From Chara braunii (taxonomy: Eukaryota; Streptophyta; Charophyceae; Charales; Characeae), in assembly GCA_003427395.1 (NCBI GenBank), contig BFEA01000003.1, positions 10,231,304 to 10,295,303 on the forward strand: a DNA stretch of 64,000 nt. The letters are read 5' to 3'. A program made the translations under genes and the position numbers. Below are positions 43,280 to 54,725 of the stretch, piece after piece (positions within the stretch are counted from its first letter, which is position 1; every line of letters starts with the position of its first letter). The notes beneath the pieces were generated by a model that saw only the letters and a list, made by a program, of their open reading frames with translations, had not been told where the DNA came from and ran no database searches.

Positions 43280-43630
43280 AAAGCTTCCCTCCCCTCGTCC
43301 TGCCACTCCTGCTCGTCCTCGTCACCCTCCCCCTCCACCTCCTCCTTCCCTTCCTCTTCCTTTATCTCCTCCTCCCCTATGTACTGTCTCCCATGCGCCA
43401 CGACGCGCCCAGCATTTTTTTTTTTCCAAACGATGACAATACAGAGAGATAGAGAGGGAAAAAGAGAGTGCGTGTGATCCCTCATCCTGCCCATCCACCT
43501 CTTTATACTCCTGCTCGCTCTCCTCACCCTCCTTCCTCTTCTTCACACTTCCCAATTCCTATTCCTCTTCCCCCCAGTTGCACATTCCCTCGCGCGCCAC
43601 GTGTCGCGCGTGATTGTGTTTTTTTTTCAG
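43280..43630. repeat. Two units of the polypyrimidine minisatellite family
   Basis: C/T-rich stretches with cores CCCATGCGCCACGACGCG (about 43.39 kb) and CGCGCGCCACGTGTCGCGCG (about 43.60 kb), each followed by a T-run. The architecture matches the units at 21.3-23.8 kb, 20 kb away. Confidence 0.5.
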
Positions 43631-43714
43631 GAAAAGATCCGGCACATCTGTTGGAAAATAAGGCAGGCGTTCCACAAGGGATTTCCGTTCTCTTTCAGCT
43701 CATATTCGGTAGGG

Positions 43715-43715
<1 letters not shown>

Positions 43716-43753
<38 letters not shown>
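43716..43753. repeat. (GA)n microsatellite
   Basis: About 19 GA repeats followed by a short GTGTGTGTG run near 43777. Confidence 0.9.
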
Positions 43754-43756
<3 letters not shown>

Positions 43757-44250
43757 GACGGAGAGAGAAAGAGTTTGTGTGTGTGTGAGAGTGATAAAGA
43801 GAAACCTCGACTTACCACTGACTACCTTGCGTCCGATTCACTCCAATTCAAGTCTACGGCCTTTGAATAGACTCCGACGACAATGAAAGCGGATTCGCTG
43901 AGAGAAGAAACGCTAGCGAGCTGAGTTGTAGCGGCTTATGGGCCTCGCCACACAAAGACAAAAATGTTGCTGGTGCATCTGGACATGTTCTAGCAGGAAG
44001 TTCATTCTCATTTTGCACATTTCGAGAGTGGTGTGGCGATGCCCTACATCTCTCCCTCCCGCACCTGCGCGCCATCCGTGGCGATGAGCTGCCCGTGATG
44101 TCTGTTCCGAAGGCCGAAGACAGAATGGGCCCACGATGATGGCCAGATTCATATGGAAACCTCGAGCTAAGAGGTGGAGCACAGGGGAAAAACTCGGAAA
44201 AAACAGGCGGGATGTTTTCTGGACCCCACAGGGAGTGGAAGAAGGCCTGG

Positions 44251-44268
44251 GTCCTTCGGGACATCCGT

Positions 44269-44300
<32 letters not shown>

Positions 44301-44331
44301 GGCCCCTGCGCGGGGATGACACGCATAAATC
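44251..44331 (+). ncRNA. U6 snRNA retrocopy, 3' truncated, with 12 bp target duplication
   Basis: The 81 bases match U6 almost perfectly: GTCCTTCGGGACATCCG, AATTGGAACGATACAGAGAA, GATTAGCATGGCCCCTGCGC, GGATGACACGCATAAATC. The ACAGAGA box and AGC triad are intact. The match stops before the 3' GAGAAATGGTCC and T-run. AAGAAGGCCTGG flanks it exactly on both sides (44239-44250 and 44332-44343), a target-site duplication. No TATA or upstream promoter element is visible. Together these show a retroposed pseudogene, not a working gene. Confidence 0.85.
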
Positions 44332-44706
44332 AAGAAGGCCTGGAAGTCCTTCCGGGATCCCATACCCCACCAGCCGGAACATGGAAAAGCGACGGAGGAC
44401 TTTCCAGGTCCAATTCCGGCCAGAAAGTGCCCAGATTCCGCCATTCCGCCGGAAATTTGTGGCAAACGCAGGGGGTAGGGCGGGGGGGAACCCCTTCTCT
44501 TTTCCGAAGTTGGAAGACCGCGCAGGTCCGCATGATGTCCGCCAGGCGCGGCCCTTTGGAGGCTCAGGCGGGACAACGGACAGACCCCCTGCAGCACGGT
44601 GGGCCGGGACAGAAGGGACAGGTACCTTCGAGCGGAGGCTGCACAAATGCACCTGGCCCGCCCAATTTCAAATTCAAAATTGGCAATGGCCCACCCAGGG
44701 CTGCTA

Positions 44707-44811
44707 CTGTCTTCCCCCGAACACAACGCACCCGCATTTTGGCTGTATGTGGTCCGAAATATAGCTTGTATACGTGCATTTTTAGGGTGCGTTATGTTCG
44801 GTGGAAGATGG
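44707..44811. mobile_element. 105 bp MITE, copy 2 (same family)
   Basis: Starts CTGTCTTCCCCCGAACACAA and ends GTTCGGTGGAAGATGG between TA dinucleotides (44705-44706 and 44812-44813). It has the same length as the copy at 41403-41507. The inner parts have diverged, but both ends pair with each other (CGAACACAACGCACCC with GGGTGCGTTATGTTCG). Confidence 0.7.
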
Positions 44812-44813
44812 TA

Positions 44814-45292
44814 GTGACGCCAACGGCTACACATGCTCCCCATGCACGAACACACGCCCGCCCGCTCCGTTGATGGCATGCATGCCATTTGCATTGCATG
44901 CAGCGCTCGTGAGAGAGGTCGGTGTGCACATATCTGTTGTCGATGACGTTGTGTCCACACGTCTTCTGCTATGCGTGTCAAATAACGGTAACCAGCCGTC
45001 TCCATTGTCGATGCCCATACACGTCAGCATCGACGTCCTCGCATACTGTGGGGTGTGGCCATCCCAGTTCAATCACCCGTCGCTTGCCATATTCCCTACC
45101 ATATCGCCATACTGCAGCGGTGGGCATCGTCGGCAGGATCCGTATTTCTCCATTGCCTTCTTGTCAAATGTTGCCGAGCGCATTGGCGCTCTCCCGACCA
45201 TGTCTCACAGGAGTAAACAAAACAAAAATGAGAGACAACTTGGGGGTAACGCGTGAATAATCTTGCGAACCACCTCAGTGAACGCAGTCACG
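44814..45292. other. Spacer, no supported gene
   Basis: Overlapping frames in both plus-strand phases (to about 45256) lack recognisable motifs. GGCATGCATGCC near 44876 is a local palindrome. Confidence 0.3.
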
Positions 45293-45660
45293 TCGTCCCT
45301 TCGCCTCTCTAGCCGAGTGCGCCAGCAGTTCCTACGACAGGATAGGTTTCCGTGGGGTACAACTTACCTCCCTAAGGGGTTGTCACCACCGTTAACGACA
45401 TATCCCTACCGAGTTATTGACCCACATGAGAAAGTTTTTATATGCAATCGCAGAGGTAGGTCAGCCCATGGCGTTTGCTCGTTCACTGCACCATAGGTAC
45501 GCTTTGTTAAAACGCCATCTGAACTCATACGTCATCCGTTCCCTAGGGCATTAATCTCCGAAGTACGAAACAAACGTCGGTCGGCTAGGACAGTCTCAAC
45601 CAAGCACGAAAACTCACAAAATAATCATAGTCCCTTAGACATTAATCGAAAAACATGATA
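45293..45660 (+). repeat. Dispersed repeat, copy 1
   Basis: Shares CCTACGACAGGATAGG, ACTTACCTCC, GTTGTCACC, GCAATCGCAGAGGT and CATAGTCCCTTAG, in the same order and orientation, with 49925-50370. No coding frame is conserved between the copies. It could be an LTR or a non-autonomous element. Confidence 0.6.
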
Positions 45661-47621
45661 AAAACGGCACTCAATTACATCAACGAATTGATAATAGCCA
45701 ATAGACATGTATGATATACGATTCAACATAGCTTGAAACGGTAATTGAAAGAACTCGAGCACCACATGATAGAACCAATAACACAAGTTTGTCGTGGGTC
45801 AAACTCGATAACCAAAAACATTATACTGAGTCGCCAACAGGGAGTTGGCTCGGACAATAACTTGAATCTCGATGCAGCCGACAAGGTAGTCAGACTCCGT
45901 CTATTTTGACTTGATGACACGCGTTGCCTATGTCATCCATTTCACCTTACCCCCGACCTAAGATTAGGCACACAAAATCATCTTTATACATTTGAAATTT
46001 TATTGGATGACAAATTGCTTTACGAACGATTCTTGATCATGTGCAGTACTTGATGTGTTGCATGTCTCACCCTCTAGAATGTTGTCTGGGGTACTCCTCC
46101 TCCTCGCCGGAGCACAAAAGTCGGATCTCAGAAGTTGTGTCGTCTCCACCGAATCGCCAGAGTACCCCCCTCTAGAACGGTCCATTCCAGGTCGATAACA
46201 GGGTCGGCTCCTAAAGCAAAAAACCTTCACCCCATATGCTTTCTAGAGAAAGAGAACATGTCCATTGCGAGTAGATTTGAATTGTTCCCATTTTTTTAGA
46301 CGAAACTTTAAAGAGTCAGAGCAGATAGAAAACGAAAATCGTTTGGACAGATATAAGAAGATGAGACCATTGAGGATAGAAAGGGAAAAGTCCAAGTCCA
46401 ATTGACTTCATCTTCACTATATTCACGAGTTTTTTTCACAGTACCAATTGAAATTGTTCACTTCAAAATTCAAGTACTTTTAACATGTAAGAAGGTGAAA
46501 GGTAGAAAGAGGACAATCATTTTTTGCATCTCAAATAAGCATAATCGACCTTCTTTGCAAACATCTTTCTACCAACCTGCACTCAAAGCAATAGAACCTC
46601 ACACCCAAGTCAGACCTCACCTTCACATGCATGACTCACACACCCTTTCCTCTACCTTTTTTTTTTAAGGTTCAAAACAAACAGGGTCAAGCAAAGTTTT
46701 GGTTCACACAAGTGTAAAGGGGATTCTAAGTCATTCAACTGACCTTTAGTGAAGTTTGGATCGGCTTACTCAAAAAAGCCAAGTAATGTTCATACCAAAT
46801 AGAAAAATAACTATCGGAAAAGTCTCAAACATCCAGCAACAGTCTTGCGGTTGAAAGATAGTTTATCTCTCCCTCAACAACCCAAACAGACAGACGTTGG
46901 GCCCACTAAAAGGCACTTAAGTGAGGTAGCCTTCAAACAGGGCGGCTCCAAGATAAGTTTCATGTGGTCCTTATATCCCGCATAGTCTCAACGCACTCCC
47001 AGTTGCACCATGTGCTTCAAAGACACTCTCCTACCAACTGCAAGTCCACGCCACCTCAAATCACCGTCTGTGTTTGTAATAACTACACCAATCTTAAATT
47101 GATCCCGATAATGGTCCCACGTAGTCCCACACTGACGCCCTTCGCACCAAATGGCTAAAAAAATAAACTAGTTTGCATCGGGCATCCAAAAAAAAATAAG
47201 GGCAGTTCTTCGACGCAAGTATCGCAAGTGCCACTAACTTTACAATCATACCACTACATCCACACTGCCACATGCTCACCACCGTCGTTCAGCGGCACCA
47301 CCACTCGGTCAAATATATATATAATTTCACTTCACAAATTCATTAGCACCGCCGCTTGACTTCACAAAACCTCACTCCGCCGCACAATTTCAGCCTCACC
47401 TCCCCTCGAAACTGGTATAAAAAACTTTGTACAGCACGGTCCAACTCCAGCGTGCAACAATTACCGCGCTGCCAAATGGACAACACCTCCCCTCACGCTA
47501 AAAGGAACCAGCACCTCGCCGTCAAACGGACAACACTTTTGTTCACGTTCAAGTTGTCGTTTCTCGCACAATCAGACGCCAACGTAGCCTTCTGATTGTA
47601 GCGCCAGCGCATGCGTGGGGT

Positions 47622-47623
<2 letters not shown>
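45661..47623. other. AT-rich DNA without recognisable genes
   Basis: Short frames only. No domain, repeat family or RNA gene is recognised. Confidence 0.35.

Positions 47624-47678
<55 letters not shown>
47624..47678. repeat. (CT)n microsatellite
   Basis: About 27 uninterrupted CT repeats. Confidence 0.95.
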
Positions 47679-47681
<3 letters not shown>

Positions 47682-48599
47682 TTTTGCAGACCTCCACGAG
47701 CAACACCGCCCCTCACAGTATGAAGGAGTTCAATCTGCACTTGAAGTGTAAATGAGCAGCATCACAGCCTTAACAACTGTGAGGCAAAATGTGGGGGTTG
47801 TTGGCTTTTATAGCCAGTTGAGGATTGTGGACAATAGCTTGGCCCACAATAAAAAATTTGGAGCTCGTCGGAGCCCTTGATCCAACTAAAAACCCACGAT
47901 CAAGGGTCATAGGTTTTGATGTTACTCTAAAGGAACCAAGGTCTTTTAATCCCACAAGCATCTAGCCTTCCGTATAGGCCACATGCTTGAGGGAATGAAT
48001 ATACCCAACCAAACTGCAACCTGTTTAAAAAAAAAAGAACAACTTGAAGTGCAGCCATACCCATACCCACACACTTACACACTCACATAGCCACAACCGC
48101 GACCACATACGTAGTTGTTTTCCTTCTTCCTCTTCCTTTTTTTTTTTTTTTTTTTTTTTAATTTTCCAAAACACCTCATTTTCCTATGAGGGGCTCGTCG
48201 TAAAAAAACGAATGAGCGTTCCCCGCCCCCCCCCTCTCTTCAGTAGTCATTTCACAGAGTCGAACTAGAATCAAGCTCAATAGTGTTTTATTTCCCCTAT
48301 ACGCACACGCGCCTGTATCTGGTATGTCAAAAATGTCAGGTTCGGGCGTGACCCTAGTAGCTGCAGATCGTTCATAAAAACGAACGGGCGCAGACAAAAC
48401 ACCGTCTCGACAAAAAAACTAGAAAATCTAAAATAAATCTATAAGAGGGAAAAAAAAAACCTTACCTTACGTACTGTGGCTGCCCGTAATAACGGGCGAC
48501 ACTTTATCCTTGCAGGAGGCAAAAGTCTCTGTCACTTCTATACGCACCATGTAGCGCTTACTTTTTATTTTTCGTAGATTTTTTTTTTTAAAGTGTCAT

Positions 48600-48752
48600 G
48601 GGGTGAGGTCCCACTAGCAAATAAAATTGGATAAATCTCATGAATTTTGACATGTTTTCAGCACATATCAATCTCGATATTTTGCACCTTTCCACAAAAA
48701 AATCCAGATCCAGGCTTTCAATCCAATCTTGTTTGCTAATGGGACCTCGCCC
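48600..48752. repeat. MITE-like inverted repeat, about 153 bp
   Basis: GGGGTGAGGTCCCACTAGCA with AAATAAAATTGGA at 48600-48632 pairs with TCCAATCTTGTTTGCTAATG with GGACCTCGCCC at 48722-48752, separated by about 89 bp. No clear target duplication is seen. Confidence 0.55.
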
Positions 48753-48959
48753 TTGGCAACAGGCAGGGCGGATTCAATGTGTAGCAATAACTGCCTTACT
48801 TACCTCTTCTTCACAGTAGTACTGTAGCATCCTGTATTCGACCGCGATTACAGCATAAAGGAAGTTTTTTTTTCTTTTTCTTTTTTTCCATTGGCATCGG
48901 CCAACAGTTATCTCAACTGCGTGGCTTACAGCTAATACGTGCTTGAAATACAGATCCGA

Positions 48960-49054
48960 GTTCGATTCCCGAAGGAATCGAACTTTAAGTCTCATCAATC
49001 CACTCGGTCAATTTCGACCACGTGATCCGACGATCTCAAGGTCGAAATTGACCG
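48960..49054. repeat. Two adjacent perfect hairpins
   Basis: GTTCGATTCC-CGAA-GGAATCGAAC at 48960-48983, then CGGTCAATTTCGACC (49005-49019) and its exact reverse complement (49040-49054) with a 20 bp loop. The first arm resembles a tRNA T-loop (B box), but no complete cloverleaf folds. Confidence 0.6.
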
Positions 49055-49924
49055 CTTCCCACTACCCTTGAGCTACACTGGCCGTAAGAGTTGCTTCAAT
49101 AAAAGGAGCGAGCCCAGTTGGGGCATTTCGGCCTTGATCACTGTATTTGCGACATGTCAGATCCGCATGTTTACCTACTGGGCTAGATCGTACTACGAAA
49201 GAAGAAAGAGCAACTCCTTTATATGATGAGATTTTGCCCTAGTTGTGGATCCTGTCTGTGCTCTTATAGGCCTAACCGGTTTGAGCTCTGGACAGTAGGT
49301 GGAGTGTCCAACTTTATGGTTATCACTCCTCACCACCTTGCCACTGATTTTTGCTTGGCAGTGGCAAAGTACCAAGGCCAGACACGAACCTTTCCTTATT
49401 AAGTCAACCCGTGGCCTTAACGAGGCAGTATCGAGGTCGCACTTCCTACCATAGAACTACTTAAACCCGGAACTTATTAATCATGAGAACAACCTCTGAC
49501 CGCGCCAAATAGTGTCAGGGTCGCCCTTATTTGGTCAATCCCAACCCTGACAAAGTTAAAATTTTTCCCATCGAAGCATAAATCGCGCGACCGTATAACC
49601 GTGCATTCTTATTTTTTAATAAGGTAGGTTAATTTTTTTATATGTTATGAAGAAAAATAAATTAAATAAGATTTGCCTGAGCATAACATCCAAATTCCTT
49701 ACCAAATATGAAATACAAATAAAATACGAAAAACAAATACCAATAATAAAAATAACAATAAATAAATAAATAAATAAATTTAGTGAGTGCACGAGCACGT
49801 TTTCGGCACCGCTGTTGAGCGCATCGGTCCAGCACCGCACGAGGCAGCGCGGGACCCTCCCGGCCGCGTCACGCAAGAGTTGGTTTTTAATCCTCGTTGC
49901 TAATACATCTGATGGAGCTGCCGC

Positions 49925-50370
49925 AAGCCGCTCCGGCTGAGTGCGCCAACCATTCCTCTCGCGAGCCCCTACGACAGGATAGGGCCTACGCGAGGCACGA
50001 CTTACCTCCACCTTACGAGAGTTGTCACCTCCCTTCGGTAGGCATATCCCCGCCGAGCTACGAGTCCACAATACGAAAGCTGATCAGTTGCAATCGCAGA
50101 GGTGGACCAGCCGAGGGCGTTTCTCGTTCGCTGTAGCATAGGGGGTACGCGCGGTAATACTCCTCTATCGGACCCGCACGCGAACCAACATCTTGGGGGG
50201 GCTGAGGTCCCAAGCGCGACTCGTCGCCGGTCGACTAGGACACATCCCATACTCCACGCGCACGCCACTCTAAGGAACATAAAAATAAAAACACGCACAT
50301 ACACGTACATATACATATACAGAACGACACAGAACAAACAACGCGACAACACTCATAGTCCCTTAGTAGC
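49925..50370 (+). repeat. Dispersed repeat, copy 2
   Basis: Colinear with 45293-45660 (see the shared blocks there), with an insertion of about 80 bp near 50.28 kb rich in CATACA/AAAAATA. It starts near GAGTGCGCCA and ends near CATAGTCCCTTAG. Confidence 0.6.
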
Positions 50371-53300
50371 CATCCCATAACTTTCCGATGCGGAAATCGG
50401 ATAGGCGTCACGTGCAAAACTTAGTATAAAACCGCGCGGACGCAAAGCTAACTCATATCGATTCACAATGCAAGCGTACGCAAGCGATCGCAATGATGGC
50501 ATACTATGGAGTACCCATACTCACGCTGTCAGAGGGCGCGGTGTCCCGACCCTCCTTTGTGGGCCAAATCTCTGATTGGTTCCAGTGCATCGGACGTGCA
50601 GTGGCTTAGTCTGTCGCCTAACCCCCACTGTAACGCTGAGAATAACGGGGTGGTGCTTTGGAATGGATCGGCCTGTAGGTGCTTGCCCTCTGCAAAAGTG
50701 TGCGCCACAGGGCTTTCCTTTGGTCCACGCAGGCTCGGCGCCTTGCTGTACAGCAGAGCACTACCGACCTGTGGTCGTGGTAGCCGCCGGGCTCGCCCTG
50801 GGACGCGAAGGTGAGAGGACTGGCGCTGTCTTTTGCACTGCGCGCCGAGTTCTTTTTCACCAGGTTATGGGTTAGGTGCCTGGAGCGGCGGTTGCTGTCA
50901 TAGGGTAGAGAGGCTGAACAAAGAAAACAAGAAGAAAAATAAAATGTAAAAAAGAAAAATGAAAAAAAAACTAGAGGTCTAATCTGCGCAATTGAACTGT
51001 CAGCCTTAGTTCGGGGAAATCCGACGGCCTCTAGTTACTCTGTTGATTTTTGCAGAGAAAATCAAAGAAAATCAAGGCCTCTTGCAACCGGAATAAAACG
51101 GAATACATGCATGAGGAAAAACATATGTTTTAGGTGCATCCGGAGTCAAAATCAAGGCCGGATATACTTGGGAATTAACCGTTTCTTTTTCGTTTGAGTA
51201 GGGGCTAGTTGTGGGGCATTGGGGCTAAGGAATTGACCCCCATTGCAGTTCGAGTTGCAACGGACTGCATGGGGGAGAGAAAATACATATTCTAGGTGCA
51301 TCTGGAGCCAATATTGAGTCCGGATGCACTAGAAAATTTAACGCTTCATTTTCTTTTAACATGGGGCAAGTTGTGGGGCTGTGGGTATAGAAAACAACCA
51401 TGACTGCAGTCCGGAAAATTACAGACTGCATGGGGATGCCAAGGCCAAAGGGGAATGGGCCACGACAAGCCCAGAAGGCTAGAAAGGAGTAATTTCGGCA
51501 AGGGGGCAAGTAAAAACGGTAAACGACAACCGTGAGATAAGATCCCACGACCTAGAAAAATCGGCACACACGTAGAAATGATAGGACCACCAAGGGCAAT
51601 GGGCCCCAAAAAAATAAAAATGGAACGCCGTCCGGAATGTTGTCGAGGTCCAAATGGGTCCAAATAATAAAAGTCGAAAAACGGGACACGCGCCGGAGGG
51701 ACCGCCGGCGGGACAAAAAAATGGAGCTAGCATGTAGGAAAATGGCGGGGACTTGGGATGTCCCAAGGGAACCATGAGCAAACACAAGAAATAATTGTGT
51801 AAGCAAACGGCACCGTCAAGATCGAGGATCTAGACGGTGGAAAATATTAGCACCACTAGTGCAAGCACTAGTAGGAGCAAGTGGGAGAGCCATGGGAGAA
51901 AGAAAAGTGAAATAAGGATGTTGGGAAGACTGCCCAGTAGTCCGGGATATCTCGAACTAGCAAAGCATAAGAAAATAGAGCCTTGAGACACTCAACACGA
52001 GAAAAAGGCTGCCCTTAGAAAATCGGAGCAAAAGGGGCTCAAAATTGGGCAAACGGGAGCAAAATAAAGCCCACTAGGAGCATGGGGATGCCATTATTGG
52101 AATCCGAGATATAACGGTCATATAACAGCCATAAACCTGACCTTGAATGAGGCCCTAGGGCCTAGAAAGAGGGTACACAGTTGTTTGACACTTGTCACAA
52201 CAGAAGTAAAAGAAAAAGAAATAAAAATGAGAGAAAAAGAAGGGAGAATGAGACAAAAAGGGAGAAAACAGTGGAGGAGAGTATGCCGGCCTATTGGGAC
52301 CTGTACAGTAGGGACTGGCAGGTCCCAACAGTGACCTCGTCCCTCCTAGAATGAGGGAGGGCAATCCGGATTGCAGAGATATGACCCTTATGGCCATATC
52401 TCAATAAAATCTCAATTAAAATGTTGAAAATGAGAGAAAATGCAAAAAGGAAGTGGTCGGTTTTCTTTTGGGTCATGGATCTGAGATCAGATCTCATGGT
52501 AGAGAGGAACTAGCCGTTTTTTGTGGGCCAGCTCAAAACGGCTAGCTCCGGAATGAGGTGGCAGCCCAAAATGGAAAGAAATAAAAGAGGGAAAATGACA
52601 AAACAGTGCATTTGGCCCAAAAAGAGAGTCAAATGCACCAAAAATTGAAAAACTGGACTTAGGGGCTCAAAATTAAAGCAAGGGTTATTAGGGGGTAGCT
52701 TGCTGGCCTTGGATCTCAGCCAGATCCAAGGCTGAAAATGTGCCGCCATATGGAAAAATGCTCCGGCCTACTCAAAAGAGGCCGAAACTTCAAAAAATCA
52801 AGAAAAAGGTCCACAAGGTCTTTTTCTTTTAAGAAAACATGCCCCTTGGGCACTATGCCCCAAAGGGGCAGCATTTGTGAGGCAAAAAGGAGGCCAGAGT
52901 AGGCCAAGAGGCAGTCCGAGTTCGTACCAACCACTCGGACTGCTTGTACTAGGCCAAAATGAGGCCCAGGTACCTCCAGGAGCGCCTAGTGAGGGAATTT
53001 TGCCTTGGGGTTACCTTGGTTCACCTCAAGGCTCATGGGGAGGCTCATGGGCTGGCCGGACTGCTGGTTTCAGCCTACATAAGCTGAGGAAGCAGTCCAC
53101 CACTCTCACATTTGCATGAGGAGTGTCCATGATGCCCAAGTGAGCTCACAGGAGCACCTTTGCACTTGGAGTAAGAGGGGAGGAGCCCATGCTAGTGGGG
53201 GAGCTTAGAGGAGACTATAAGGTAGTGGGGAGGACTCTAGAGGATAGTGATGATGGGAGAGACTCTTGGGAGGTGATCCGCTATATCCCTCCTGCGTGTA

Positions 53301-53530
53301 GGAGAGAAGGAGAAGCTAGAGGAGCCCCATTAGCCCTCCTAGAGGGGAGGACTCCATAGCCATAGCTGGGGGAGCTTGCCATAGCACGAGAGCAACCAAG
53401 GGAGGAGGAGAGAAGGACTTGAAGAGGAAGGAAGCCATAGCCAAGAGAGGATTGTGCAAGAAGAGGAAGCTTCATCAAGAGGACACCAACATCAAGGAAT
53501 CAACAAGGTGAGAGGAAGGAAGAAACTTCT
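50371..53530. other. Unassigned low-identity DNA with a local duplication
   Basis: Stacked minus-strand frames at 51.2-51.8 kb occur in three phases at once and lack domains. Two units offset by about 164 bp (from 51121 and 51285) share TTAGGTGCATC / CTAGGTGCATC, GCTAGTTGTGGGGC / GCAAGTTGTGGGGC and a downstream ACTGCA block. The GCCATAGCC motif recurs near 53.35-53.44 kb. No gene is supported. Confidence 0.4.
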
Positions 53531-53534
53531 TCAC

Positions 53535-53569
53535 CTTCATCTTCTTCTTCTCATTCTTCTTTTTCTTTT

Positions 53570-53626
<57 letters not shown>

Positions 53627-53770
53627 CCTTCTTCCTCTCCTCCTTCTTCTTCCTCTTCTTCCTTCTCACCCCCTCCTCCTTCCTTCTCTTCTCTCCCCTC
53701 TTCATCTCCTCCTTCCTCCTGTTCACGTTCATTCTCTTTGTCTTCCTCCCTTTCTTCTCCATCTCCATTT
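53535..53770. repeat. (CTT)n-type polypyrimidine tract
   Basis: CTT/CTTCTC triplets dominate from about 53535 to 53700, then degrade. This explains the Leu-rich and Lys-rich frames on the two strands. Confidence 0.85.
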
Positions 53771-53859
53771 CCCTCATCTCTCTCCCCCCCTCATCCATCT
53801 TCTCTTACTTCACCTTCTCTCTTCCATGGGCTACTCAAACTCTACTCTTTCACTTATGC

Positions 53860-54725
53860 ACTAGGAGGTAGTACTCCGATTCTTTCCTAGATGTTTCTTG
53901 ATACAATCTTGGTGATTTGGGTTCTCCAAACTTGTGATTTTCACACTCACACTAGTAGGTAGTGTAGCGCTTCACCCATGAGTGATCCATGATGCAATCT
54001 TTGTGATTTGGGCTCTCCAAACTTGTGATTTTCACACTCACACTAGTAGGTAGTGTAGCGCTTCACACATGGATGCTTCTTGATCCAATCTTGGTGATTT
54101 GGGCTCTCCAAGCTTGTGATTTTCACACTCACACTAGTAGGTAGTGTAGCGCTTCACACATGGATGCTTCTTGATGCAATCTTGGTGATTTGGGCTCTCC
54201 AAGCTTGTGATTTTCACACTCACACTAGTAGGTAGTATAACGCTTCACACATGGATGCTTCTTGATGCAATCTTGGTGATTTGGGAGCTCCAAACTTGTG
54301 ATTTTCACACTCACACTAGTAGGTAGTGTAGCGCTTCTCACATGGATGTTACTTGATGCAATCTTGGTGATTTGGGCTCTCCAAACTTGTGATTTTCACA
54401 CTCACACTAGTAGGTAATATAGCGCTTCACACATGGATGCTTCTCGATGCAATCATGGTAATTTGAGAGCTTCAAATTATGATTTTCACACTCACACTAG
54501 TAGGTAGTGTAGCACTTCACACATGGACGCTTCTTGATGCAATTTTGGTGATTTGGGAGCTTCAAGTTTGTGATTTTCACACTCACACTCGTAGGTAGTA
54601 TAGTGCTGCACCCATGGATGATTCTTGATGCAATCTTGGTGGTTTGGGCTTTCCAAACTTGTGTTTTTCACACTCACACAAGTAGGTAGTACAACGCTTC
54701 TTTCATAGATGACCTTTGATTCAAC
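53860..54725 (+). repeat. 91 bp satellite, about 10 units
   Basis: ACTAG(T/G)AGGTAGTGTAGCG starts units at 53860, 53951, 54042, 54133, 54224, 54315, 54406, 54496, 54587 and 54678. Nine spacings are 91 bp except one of 90. Units are highly similar and contain CTTGTGATTTTCACACTC and GATGCAATCTTGGTGATT. Confidence 0.95.

Noticed and set aside
41945-43477. Frames of 386-486 codons across the CT repeat and gap
   Set aside because: Most of their length is N, and the rest is Ser-Leu or Arg-Glu dipeptide from (CT)n.
44174-45005. Frames of 185-245 codons around the U6 copy and MITE
   Set aside because: They cross a non-coding RNA copy and a MITE and have no conserved protein motif.
51225-51806. Three overlapping minus-strand frames
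   Set aside because: They are open in several phases, lack domain signatures, and lie next to an old non-coding duplication.
53454-53864. Leu-rich plus and Lys-rich minus frames
   Set aside because: They come from the CTT triplet tract.
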